DNA of 43,707 bases from Oscillospiraceae bacterium. GTDB lineage: Bacteria; Bacillota; Clostridia; Oscillospirales; Oscillospiraceae. A program made the translations under genes and the position numbers. Positions 9,126-15,780 of this stretch are shown here, in pieces; position 1 is the stretch's first letter, and every line of letters begins with the position of its first letter. The stretch covers positions 1 to 43,707 of the forward strand of contig WQXS01000016.1 in NCBI GenBank assembly GCA_009784725.1, written 5' to 3'. The notes under the pieces were generated by a model, which made no database searches, was not told the origin of the DNA, and worked only from the letters and a program-made list of their open reading frames with translations.

Positions 9126-9665
9126 TTACCTCCCGCTTTTTACCCAGTTTTTTGACCAACCGTTGTTCTTGAACTGTTTGTATACCACATTTTTTTCGTC
9201 TATATAACGGAGTGCAAGTGACGAATGTAAGCTAAGCTGATATGTTTGTGGTAATGTCCGTGCTCGCATGATTGCTTCGCTTGCATTAATCACGCCATCT
9301 AAATAGTTGTCCACAACATTATAAACCTTATCATTGGCAATTGGGCCGGAAACCCAATTATAATCATGGCGCGGCTCGTTGCTTTTGTTTTCACGGCGTC
9401 TGTTAAAGCAAATAAATTCCAGCCATTCTTCTTCCGGGATCGGATTGAATCGCTTACCATGAATTTCGTAAATGCTGCTATCCACTGTGTAAGCGAGAAT
9501 CGTCGGAATGCCGCTCCCCAGCTGGATAGTTTTGTTTTTTGCCCATATATGAGCTGTTCCTTGTTTATCGGCAAGATAAAACCCTTTTCCGAAGTCCAGT
9601 CTTAATCTGCTCTTTTCCAAATCTACATTGCTGATAATAAGAGTCGTTCCGTGATACATGGTCAT
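9126..9665 (-). CDS. DUF3990 protein, putative ADP-ribosyltransferase-fold toxin
   Basis: A 179-residue soluble protein. The N-terminus has YHGT (residues 4-7) followed by DFGKGFYLAD (about 26-35). This pair resembles the His and Tyr motifs of H-Y-E type ADP-ribosyltransferases such as PARPs, and matches the DUF3990 family as I know it. The rest includes a Trp/Arg-rich middle part (EEEWLEFICFNRR, HDYNWVSGPIAND) and a helical end. Its ATG overlaps the stop of the upstream XRE-DUF3791 gene by an ATGA four-base overlap, so the two are translationally coupled. DUF3990 and DUF3791 genes are commonly neighbours. A toxin role, here by modifying a host target, is inference: the target and even the activity are unknown. 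The gene is convergent with the preceding lipoprotein gene. Confidence 0.75.
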   Translation of the reverse strand: MTMYHGTTLIISNVDLEKSRLRLDFGKGFYLADKQGTAHIWAKNKTIQLGSGIPTILAYTVDSSIYEIHGKRFNPIPEEEWLEFICFNRRRENKSNEPRHDYNWVSGPIANDKVYNVVDNYLDGVINASEAIMRARTLPQTYQLSLHSSLALRYIDEKNVVYKQFKNNGWSKNWVKSGR

Positions 9666-10075
9666 ACCAAGGCACCTTCTTCACGGAGTATGTCAGCTGT
9701 AACCTCAGCTACATACTCATAACCTTGAGTATGCAGCATTGGATATGCAGACAGGGTACGTTCTGCCAAACCTGTACGTTCCAAGAGCCTTAGTGCATCT
9801 TTTGGGTCTTGTCCGATTTCTGTTGCGACCTCAAGTGCGGCACGGGCAAACCAGAGGGCTTTGTCAACAATAGGTTTTGCTTCACTAGCTCCTGTGTATA
9901 ACTCCTCGACAGTACACTCCAAAATATTAGCCAGTTTGTAAGCTAGCGAAAGATGGATGTCTTGGTTTTCATGCTCTATAGCATATATTGTTCTCTGAGA
10001 AACACCCACAGCCTCGGCAAGTTCTTTTTGAGTGAAACATTGTTTCATACGTAGATTCTTAAGATTACTTTTCAT
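9662..10075 (-). CDS. XRE-family regulator fused to DUF3791, putative antitoxin
   Basis: A 137-residue protein. Residues 1-60 form an XRE/Cro helix-turn-helix (FTQKELAEAVGVSQRTIYAIE, cut here to FTQKELAEAVGVSQRTIY), ending in the typical LANILECTVEELY. Residues ~70-137 match DUF3791 (WFARAALEVATEIG, LERTGLAE, YPMLHTQGYEYVAEV). The start ATG at 10075 is preferred over upstream in-frame ATGs, because the promoter's -10 box overlaps the ATG near 10111 and XRE proteins usually begin at this point. As the first gene before the DUF3990 gene, with an operator-like palindrome on its own promoter, it is probably the autoregulating antitoxin of the pair. A fusion of DNA-binding and DUF3791 parts in one chain is less usual than separate small proteins. 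Confidence 0.8.
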   Translation of the reverse strand: MKSNLKNLRMKQCFTQKELAEAVGVSQRTIYAIEHENQDIHLSLAYKLANILECTVEELYTGASEAKPIVDKALWFARAALEVATEIGQDPKDALRLLERTGLAERTLSAYPMLHTQGYEYVAEVTADILREEGALV

Positions 10076-10091
10076 ATTAAGCACCATCCAT

Positions 10092-10140
10092 AGTGGAAGT
10101 TTGTTACTCATATAGTAGCACACTTCCACTTTATTGTCAA
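10092..10140 (-). promoter_or_regulatory. Promoter and palindromic operator of the XRE/DUF3990 pair
   Basis: On the minus strand, TTGACA (10135-10140) and TACTAT (10112-10117) are separated by 17 bases, a near-consensus sigma-A promoter. A 9-base inverted repeat, AGTGGAAGT (10092-10100) and ACTTCCACT (10122-10130), flanks the -10 box symmetrically. This is a good site for autorepression by the XRE protein. Confidence 0.82.
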
Positions 10141-10172
10141 TGTTACCTTTTGGAGTTTGTTGGAGTTAATTT

Positions 10173-11246
10173 TTACAGCACTGCAGTGATTGTGTTTATT
10201 CCGTCGGAGTGTTCGTGGCGGAGTTCTTTTGCGTTGCCTTCGGCCATTGCTGCGGAGAGGTCGTCGTCGGTTATTTCGAGTGCGTTTGAATTTTCACCGG
10301 GATAAGTTACAAACAGTTCGTAAGAGTTTAGCTTTTCCGAAAAGTTTATACTCAATAAGCATTTATCAAATATCGGTGAGACGATATTTATGACCAGTTC
10401 TTCCGCCAGCAGTTGCAGTTTGTTTGCGGTTTTTTTGTCTATTGCATGACTGAAGCAGAAATTTTCCACACCGCTCAGCATTTCTACACGGTCGAAGTCC
10501 CGGGTTTCTATCTCGTAGTTGTAAGAGCGTATATTGTGAATGAATATTTGTGTTTTCGGTTTTTGCGGATATTCAAATATCTCTGCAGGTTTGCCGTCTT
10601 CGTATATCCCGCCTTCGTCCATGTAAAATATGCGGCTTGATACATCACGGGCGAAATCCATTTCATGGGTTACGACAAGCATTGTCATACCCGATTTTGC
10701 AAGGCGGCGAATGACTGCCATAACCTCAGTGACCATTGTCGGGTCAAGAGCGCTTGTCGGTTCGTCAAACAATATGACTTCCGGTGACATTGCAAGACAT
10801 CTTGCTATTGCAACACGCTGCTTTTGACCGCCCGAGAGCTGGCGCGGGAAAAATGTCGCACGTTCTGCAAGCCCTACTGTTTTCAAAAGCTCCATTGCTT
10901 TCTCTTCGGCTTCTTTTTTCGGCATTTTAAGAAGCTTCAGAGGCCCTGCCGTGAGATTATCCATTACGGTTAAATGGCTGAACAACCCGAAGCTTTGAAA
11001 CACCATACCCATTTTACGCCTGACAGCGTCTATATTTTTCTTTGTGATTATTTCACCGTCAAAGAAAACTTCACCACCTGTCGGAGGGTCGAGAAAATTT
11101 ATTGCCCGCAGAAATGTACTTTTACCCGTACCCGACGGCCCGATAATTGAAATAACCTCACCTTTTTCTATATCCGTGCTTATTCCGCTTAGAATAACGT
11201 TGTCGCCGTAGCGTTTTTCAAGATTTTTTACAGAAATAATACTCAT
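10173..11246 (-). CDS. Polar amino-acid ABC transporter ATPase with C-terminal HATPase-like extension
   Basis: A 357-residue protein. Residues 1-240 are a GlnQ-type ATPase: Walker A GPSGTGKS (36-43), signature LSGGQKQRVAIARCLA, Walker B VILFDEPTSALDP and the switch His in VVTHEMDFA. Ordinary GlnQ proteins end near 240-250. Here ~110 more residues follow, with LLAEELVINIV, a strand-rich stretch (LLSINFSEKL, YELFVTYPG) and a SDGINTITAVL end. That is reminiscent of the small HATPase_c domains of RsbW-like kinases, but the ATP-lid glycines are not evident. The extension might sense or regulate; this is inference. The ATG overlaps the stop of the upstream permease gene by four bases (ATGA), and GGAGG sits inside that gene's end, so the pair is coupled. 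Confidence 0.87.
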   Translation of the reverse strand: MSIISVKNLEKRYGDNVILSGISTDIEKGEVISIIGPSGTGKSTFLRAINFLDPPTGGEVFFDGEIITKKNIDAVRRKMGMVFQSFGLFSHLTVMDNLTAGPLKLLKMPKKEAEEKAMELLKTVGLAERATFFPRQLSGGQKQRVAIARCLAMSPEVILFDEPTSALDPTMVTEVMAVIRRLAKSGMTMLVVTHEMDFARDVSSRIFYMDEGGIYEDGKPAEIFEYPQKPKTQIFIHNIRSYNYEIETRDFDRVEMLSGVENFCFSHAIDKKTANKLQLLAEELVINIVSPIFDKCLLSINFSEKLNSYELFVTYPGENSNALEITDDDLSAAMAEGNAKELRHEHSDGINTITAVL

Positions 11247-12826
11247 AATGAGATACCTCCGTTTATTTTCTTGATTAGCTGCTTAAATATCTGAACACAA
11301 ATCGTTGTCATCAGCAGGTAAATCAACGCCACAAGCAGCAGCGGGAAATACGCATCATAAGTCCGGCTGCGGATGATGTCGCCCGCTCTCGTAAGGTCTT
11401 GTATTGCAATGTATCCGACAACTGCCGTTGCTTTGACAAGCTCCACAAAACCGTTTGTATATCCCGGCATTGCTCTCCGGGCAGCTTGCGGTAATGTAAC
11501 TGTCAGAAAAGCCCTAAACGCTGAAAACCCAATGCTCCGTGCCGCTTCGATTTCCACGGGGTCAACTGTTTCAATTGCACCTTTTAAGTTCAAAGCAACA
11601 CTTGCACCGGTTACCATCGAAAATGCAACAATTGCAATGATTACATTGGATATACTCGAATTTCCGAAAATTATATAATATGTTATCATCAGCAGCACAA
11701 CCACAGGGGTTCCATGGATTAAACCGCAATAGAATCTCCCGAACCAATTAACAAATTTATTTTTTCTCGTCAGTATCCAGCATACAAATGAGCCAAAAAC
11801 CGTTCCGGTAATTTGAGCACAAAACGCAATTATCATGGTTACGCCGAGACCGTTTAATACCAGTTGCCAGCGGTTGTCCATGAGTAGATTGCGCTCGACT
11901 CCCGTTTTAAGCCAATCGATAAAACCGTTACCTGTTTGCTCCTGTGCTCCACCTGCTCCACTATCGTTTGAACTTAAGTAAAGAATACTGCATAAATCAC
12001 TTGCATAAGGCTCTGTGAATAAAACCGCTTGCCTGCGTTCTTCTGTTATATAGTACGCATCAATGCCTATATCGGTTTTCCCGCTGATAATATATGGAAT
12101 ATATCCGCTAAAATCAATAACATCAATTATGACTTCGATTTCTTCAAAAGCTGCAAAACGTAAAGCAAGCTCAACAGAAAAACCTTTCGGTTCTTCATTT
12201 GCTCCTATATATGTAAAAGGCTGTGACATTCCTGTAATTGCTACATTTATCGAGCCGTTACCGTTTCCGAATCTTGGGATATCAAGCATCGGTGCATCTA
12301 AATCCGGAGTTGTTCTGAGCCACCTGTTATGCATATCCTCCAATGTTCCATCGTTTTTGATTACCGCCAAAAATGTATTGAACCTGTTCACAACGTCCTG
12401 ATCCATTGACATTGCTGCTATCGGAGCTTCAAATATATAGTCCGGGATAACAACATAATCAATATCTTCATTTCCCGGTGTGTCCATAAATACCTGTGAC
12501 CTTGCCAAATCCGACATAAACCCGTCGAGTCTGTTTTTACGCACATCCTCAAATCCCGCCGATATTTCATTATAAAAAACCGGAATTGCTCCAATATCCT
12601 CTGCCACAATGTCAAAAACCGTCCCCGGCTCAATGCCGATTCTTTTCCCCGAAAAGTCTTTATAAGTAAGCGATGTTTGTTCTTCTTCTACTACCGGTTT
12701 TGTTTGCCCGCTGTTTTCGTTATTTATATCCAAATCCGGTATCTCAGTATTGCTGTCTGAGCCGCATGCTGTTAAAAGCAGGATTGTCAGAAGAAATGAA
12801 AGCAGGATTGCTGTTGTTGTTTTCAT
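11243..12826 (-). CDS. Amino-acid ABC transporter: lipoprotein substrate-binding domains fused to permease
   Basis: A 527-residue protein. It begins with a lipoprotein signal (lipobox LLTAC, Cys 21). Residues ~50-185 look like one SBP_bac_3 lobe set (YKDFSGKRIGIEPGTV, DGFMSDLARSQ), and ~190-300 like a second (VAITGMSQPFTY, GFSVELALRFA, DIGIDAYYITEERRQ). From ~320 a His/Glu-type permease follows with about five membrane segments and the EAA loop (EIEAARSIGFSAFRAFLTVTLPQAARRAMPGY). It imports a polar amino acid or similar, together with the overlapping downstream ATPase. AAGGAG is 9 bases before the ATG. A shortened or interrupted tandem binding domain is possible; the exact boundaries are uncertain. 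The substrate cannot be named. Confidence 0.88.
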   Translation of the reverse strand: MKTTTAILLSFLLTILLLTACGSDSNTEIPDLDINNENSGQTKPVVEEEQTSLTYKDFSGKRIGIEPGTVFDIVAEDIGAIPVFYNEISAGFEDVRKNRLDGFMSDLARSQVFMDTPGNEDIDYVVIPDYIFEAPIAAMSMDQDVVNRFNTFLAVIKNDGTLEDMHNRWLRTTPDLDAPMLDIPRFGNGNGSINVAITGMSQPFTYIGANEEPKGFSVELALRFAAFEEIEVIIDVIDFSGYIPYIISGKTDIGIDAYYITEERRQAVLFTEPYASDLCSILYLSSNDSGAGGAQEQTGNGFIDWLKTGVERNLLMDNRWQLVLNGLGVTMIIAFCAQITGTVFGSFVCWILTRKNKFVNWFGRFYCGLIHGTPVVVLLMITYYIIFGNSSISNVIIAIVAFSMVTGASVALNLKGAIETVDPVEIEAARSIGFSAFRAFLTVTLPQAARRAMPGYTNGFVELVKATAVVGYIAIQDLTRAGDIIRSRTYDAYFPLLLVALIYLLMTTICVQIFKQLIKKINGGISL

Positions 12827-12866
12827 TGAAGAAGCTCCTTTTTGTCATCTCACGATTAACCGTTTT

Positions 12867-12926
12867 ATTATAACATAAAATGTTCTTTTTATGACAAATG
12901 TTCACAAAATGCATAAAATTTGTCAT
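12867..12926 (-). promoter_or_regulatory. Promoter region of the amino-acid transporter, with inverted repeat
   Basis: On the minus strand, TTGTCA (12892-12897) and TATAAT (12867-12872) are 19 bases apart, a slightly long spacer. ATGACAAAT (12891-12899) is repeated inverted as ATTTGTCAT (12918-12926) and overlaps the -35 box, so it may be a repressor site. The whole 12827-13027 gap is AT-rich; no convincing plus-strand promoter was found. Confidence 0.5.
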
Positions 12927-13027
12927 GAAACGTATAGTATTATTTATTATATATTTATATGCAGTACTGGATTAAATCCTGTGTTTATAGTAAAATGTCG
13001 GAAGTCATATTTTAAGGGATTGAATAT

Positions 13028-13111
13028 ATGAAGATTGTTGCTTTTCATAAGAAAAAGTATTGTTTATTGGTTCAAAACAGATGCGAGTGGACAAAGGGCT
13101 TAGAAATATGA
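13028..13111 (+). CDS. Short upstream reading frame duplicating the start of the next gene
   Basis: A 27-codon frame starting ATG 13028 with AAGGGA upstream. Its first 19 bases, ATGAAGATTGTTGCTTTTC, are identical to the start of the MvhD fusion gene at 13108, including the spaced AGGG-type ribosome site. It ends at TGA 13109-13111, overlapping the ATG of the main gene (ATGA). It could be a coupled leader or the scar of a local duplication. No function is claimed for the peptide. Confidence 0.4.
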   Translation: MKIVAFHKKKYCLLVQNRCEWTKGLEI

Positions 13112-14544
13112 AGATTGTTGCTTTTCTTTGTACTTGGTGCAGTTATGCGGGGGCTGACCTTGCGGGCACGGGTAGAAATCAATATCCGCCGGATATCAGG
13201 GTCATCCGTATCCCATGCTCGGGGCGGATTAATCCGATTTATATAATTAAAGCTCTGCTTGAGGGTGCCGACGGTGTGATGGTTTCGGGCTGTCACCCCG
13301 GCGACTGCCATTATCTGGTGGGAAATTATTTTGCCCGCCGCCGCTTTGTTGTGCTGAAACAATTACTGACTGCTGCAGGTTTTGATGAAAACAGAGTGCA
13401 ATTCACATGGGTCTCCGCCTCCGAAGGCGCCCGCTTCGCCGACGTCGTAAAGGATGTAACGCAGAAAGTAGCTGCCGCTGTGGAGCATGAGGCAACACAA
13501 GGGGAAAACGCTAGAGCACAAGGGGACGGTTCTCTTGTGCTAACACAAGGGGTAGCACAAGGGGACGGTTCTCTTGTGCTATCAGCCGGTCTAGCACAGG
13601 GGGAATTAATCCCTCTTTGCAAAAAACTGCTTGAAGACGGTACTGTCGATACAGTTATTGGATTTCAAATAGGTGGTGAAATGGGGCTGAGTTTACCTTA
13701 TTTTGTCAGTTCACCGGATGAAGCTGACAAGTTTGTTTGGAATAACCGTTGTGTACCAATGCTTGCTGATTATTTGCGAGGCAAGCAAGGAAAAACTGCA
13801 ATTGTTGCAAAACCTTGTGATGCAAGGGCTGTTGTAAACTTAATCAAAGAGAATCAACTCAAGCGTGATGATGTTTATATTATCGGCATGTCATGCGATG
13901 GTATAGCTGACAGCGAAGGCAAGCTGCTTCCTGCTTGTGCAGATTGTACGGTAAAAACACCACCTGTTTATGATGTGCTTATTGGGGAAGAAAAAGGAAC
14001 ACAAGGGGAAAACGCTAGTTTTCCAAATGGCTTGCGAAGCAAGACTATGGGGACTGGTTCTCCTGTCACACAGACAATAGAACCGTCCCCTTGTCTTGAT
14101 TCAGATCGATTTCAGCGTGAAATGGAAAAATGTATCCTGTGCTATAGTTGCCGTCAGTCTTGTTACGGTTGTTATTGTAAGACTTGTTTTGTGGAGCGGG
14201 GGGAGCCTGATTGGCAGACTGCAGAGCCGGATATAGGTGCGAAAATGCTGTATCACCTCGGTCGGGCAATGCATTTGGCGGGTCGCTGTGTGGAGTGCGG
14301 AGCATGTGAAAACGCATGTGCTTCGGGGGTGGATATCAGATATCTCATTAAATCTATAACAGATTTTATTGAAGAAACATATGACTATAAAACAGGCATG
14401 GACTTGGAAACCGAACCTGCCATGCTCACATATAAAGCGGATGACCCCGAAACCGGTTTTCAATGCTTTGGAAAATCCGAAAATACAAGCAATACCGATA
14501 CCGAAGGAGATATAACTAACACAGGAGGTGTTGCAAATGTCTGA
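13108..14544 (+). CDS. MvhD-FrhB-like iron-sulfur fusion protein
   Basis: A 478-residue protein. Residues 1-125 are MvhD: Cys 8, 11, 37, 62 and 67 (LCTWCSYAGAD, PCSGR, SGCHPGDC) match the [2Fe-2S] ligands by which MvhD hands electrons to HdrA. Residues ~170-295 resemble the N-terminal part of FrhB/FdhB-type subunits (IGFQIGGEMGLSLPYF, AKPCDARAVVNLI, GMSCDGIAD). The C-terminal part has two cluster motifs: C342/345/348/352, with extra Cys 355, 357 and 360, and C394/397/400/404. The linker (129-166) is wholly made of palindromic repeat units, and a second element fills ~297-330. ATG 13108 is chosen because MvhD proteins start MKIVAFLC and AAAGGG precedes it. Likely role: electron relay between the AsrA/AsrB-like proteins and HdrA; this is inference. 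Confidence 0.85.
   Translation: MKIVAFLCTWCSYAGADLAGTGRNQYPPDIRVIRIPCSGRINPIYIIKALLEGADGVMVSGCHPGDCHYLVGNYFARRRFVVLKQLLTAAGFDENRVQFTWVSASEGARFADVVKDVTQKVAAAVEHEATQGENARAQGDGSLVLTQGVAQGDGSLVLSAGLAQGELIPLCKKLLEDGTVDTVIGFQIGGEMGLSLPYFVSSPDEADKFVWNNRCVPMLADYLRGKQGKTAIVAKPCDARAVVNLIKENQLKRDDVYIIGMSCDGIADSEGKLLPACADCTVKTPPVYDVLIGEEKGTQGENASFPNGLRSKTMGTGSPVTQTIEPSPCLDSDRFQREMEKCILCYSCRQSCYGCYCKTCFVERGEPDWQTAEPDIGAKMLYHLGRAMHLAGRCVECGACENACASGVDIRYLIKSITDFIEETYDYKTGMDLETEPAMLTYKADDPETGFQCFGKSENTSNTDTEGDITNTGGVANV
13494..13605 (+). repeat. Palindromic element array PE-3 at the domain junction
   Basis: Two identical 27-base units (13515-13541, 13554-13580), each AGCACAAG-GGGACGGTTCT-CTTGTGCT, are set in tandem with a 39-base (13-codon) period. 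Partial units lie before (13494-13514) and after (13593-13605). All are read in one frame as QGENARAQGDGSLVL, twice over, giving residues 129-166 of the fusion protein. Unlike PE-1 and PE-2 the units here are direct, not inverted. Confidence 0.92.
13998..14097 (+). repeat. Palindromic element PE-4, in frame, partly decayed
   Basis: The first 21 bases (13998-14018) are identical to those starting PE-3 at 13494. A degenerate unit follows (14041-14061) and then an inverted unit (AGAACCGTCCCCTTGTCTT, 14079-14097). An inner hairpin CTTGC/GCAAG lies at ~14031-14043. It is translated as TQGENAS...IEPSPCL, residues ~297-330, directly before the C342 cluster motif. Confidence 0.85.
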
Positions 14545-15673
14545 AAATAATGTAATCAATAAAAAAGACATGATGGATTTTCTTAAGCACCTCAGCGGAG
14601 AACGCACTCTTGTTGCTCCTGTTGATACCGGCAAGATAATTGAATATCAGAAAATCGCTGTTGATACCGGAATACCCGTAAGTCATGGCTCACCTATTAT
14701 CATGGATGACCGTGTTTCGTATAAATCAATCAAAGAGTTCTATTTCCCACAAACGGAGCTTATGTTCACTTTTGATGAAAATGACGTAACAGACCACTCC
14801 GAAATGCCCGGGTATGTGATCTTCGGCGCAAGACCCTGTGACCTCGAGGCACTCAGGGTAATGAGCATTGTATACACAACAGGCAAGTACGCCGACCCGT
14901 TTTTCCAAAGACGATTCGAAGCGAATTTGCTAATCGGCATTGCCTGCAATGAAAAGAAACCCGAATGCTTCTGTGATAAAATGGGAATCAGCAAGGACTA
15001 TTCAGATTTCTGCGACATTTTCCTTGTTAATATTGGCGATTCTTATGAAATTAAATATGTTTCCGATAAAGGTTCAAGACAAGGGGACGGTTCTCCTGTC
15101 TTGAGTACCGAGAGAATTCCATGGAAACATAGCGTTGCAAGCAACGCATTATCGGAACTGAGTGAGGTATTCAAGACAGGAGAACCGTCCCCTTGTCTTT
15201 CAATCGCTTCACTCACTCAGAATGACACGAACATGCAGCAAGATTGTCATCCTGAGGATTCGAAGGATCTTATTGCACTTGATACCGGCAAAGAAGATTC
15301 AGCCTTCTTTGACATCATTGACTGGCAGAAGGTCACTGAGACGTGCAAGGGTTGCGGTATTTGCACATACGTTTGCCCAACTTGTTATTGTTTTGATTTT
15401 AAGGATGTCACCGAAAAAGGCACAGCGAAGCGGTATAAGTGCTGGGACAGCTGCATGTATCCGAGGTTTACGCTGCATGCATCGGGGCATAACCCACGTG
15501 AGCACAGATTTGAGCGTTACAGACAACGGGTACTTCACAAGTATAAATACGTCCCGAATCTTTTCGACGGAGCAGTAGCCTGCACAGGCTGTGGCAGATG
15601 CGTCAGAAGCTGCCCGGTCGGAATAAATATAAAAAACATTGTAAAACTGATAAATGAAGCAGTTGAACCTTAG
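14537..15673 (+). CDS. AsrA/sulfhydrogenase beta-like 4Fe-4S dicluster protein
   Basis: A 378-residue cytoplasmic iron-sulfur protein resembling anaerobic sulfite reductase subunit A and HydB/ShyB-type subunits. Signatures: VIFGARPCDLEALRVMSIVY, cut here to FGARPCDLEALRVM, GIACNEKKPECFC, C270/273/276/280 (CKGCGICTYVC) and C349/352/355/359 (CTGCGRCVRSC). The start ATG 14537 follows GGAGG at 14524-14528 and overlaps the end of the MvhD fusion gene by eight bases. Residues ~180-246 are repeat-derived: a first-family palindromic element, then a second-family fragment that reads QNDTNMQQDCHPEDSKDLI. Without them the protein would be ~311 residues. Likely role: Fe-S wire between the AsrB-like flavoprotein encoded next and the MvhD/HdrA proteins. 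Asr itself is unlikely because no AsrC is seen. Confidence 0.83.
   Translation: MSENNVINKKDMMDFLKHLSGERTLVAPVDTGKIIEYQKIAVDTGIPVSHGSPIIMDDRVSYKSIKEFYFPQTELMFTFDENDVTDHSEMPGYVIFGARPCDLEALRVMSIVYTTGKYADPFFQRRFEANLLIGIACNEKKPECFCDKMGISKDYSDFCDIFLVNIGDSYEIKYVSDKGSRQGDGSPVLSTERIPWKHSVASNALSELSEVFKTGEPSPCLSIASLTQNDTNMQQDCHPEDSKDLIALDTGKEDSAFFDIIDWQKVTETCKGCGICTYVCPTCYCFDFKDVTEKGTAKRYKCWDSCMYPRFTLHASGHNPREHRFERYRQRVLHKYKYVPNLFDGAVACTGCGRCVRSCPVGINIKNIVKLINEAVEP
15076..15199 (+). repeat. Palindromic element PE-5, in frame inside the AsrA-like gene
   Basis: Inverted 34-base arms at 15076-15109 and 15166-15199 with one mismatch. Core GGGGACGGTTCT; arms AAGACA/TGTCTT as in PE-2. The centre shares GAATTCC and GGAACTGAGTGAGG-like sequence with PE-2 but is longer and contains its own hairpin GCGTTGC-AA-GCAACGC. 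Translated as RQGDGSPVLS...FKTGEPSPCLS, residues ~180-221. Confidence 0.93.
15209..15272 (+). repeat. Second-family repeat inside the AsrA-like gene
   Basis: TCAGAATGACA (15217-15227) and TGTCATCCTGA (15245-15255) form an 11-base inverted pair with one mismatch, followed by TTCGAAGGATCTTA. The motif is the same as in 6705-6765. It lies only ten bases after PE-5 and is translated in frame (residues ~225-246). Confidence 0.7.
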
Positions 15674-15734
15674 TTTCATACTGAGTACAGCGAAGTATCT
15701 TAGAATTTTCAAGTTAAAGCCTTTACAATGACAA
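15673..15734 (+). repeat. Decayed second-family repeat between asrA-like and asrB-like genes
   Basis: The sequence starting GTTTCATACTGAGTACAGCG, followed by AAGTATCTTAG and ending CAATGACA, looks like an eroded copy of the GTCATTCTGAG family that starts right at the stop codon of the AsrA-like gene. Similarity is visible but weak. The rest of the 107-base gap holds AAGGA before ATG 15781. Confidence 0.45.
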
Positions 15735-15780
15735 ACACTAATTTAAAATGACTATATGTTGATTAAGGAATCATTTTATT

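Noticed and set aside
9089-9132. Terminator between the lipoprotein and DUF3990 genes
   Set aside because: Only a 6-bp stem (AGGTAA/TTACCT) without a T-run, partly in the gene; too weak to call.
13060-13107. TTG start at 13060 for the MvhD fusion
   Set aside because: It would add 16 residues unlike the family; MvhD proteins begin MKIVAFLC, and ATG 13108 has an AAAGGG site.
13494-13605. CRISPR-like tandem repeat
   Set aside because: Only two full units with a 39-base period, spacers are not unique, units are palindromic and translated in frame, and no cas gene is present.
14537-15673. Anaerobic sulfite reductase
   Set aside because: AsrA-like and AsrB-like parts are present but no AsrC (siroheme subunit) gene; the context is MvhD/Hdr/MetVF, so an electron-transfer role fits better.
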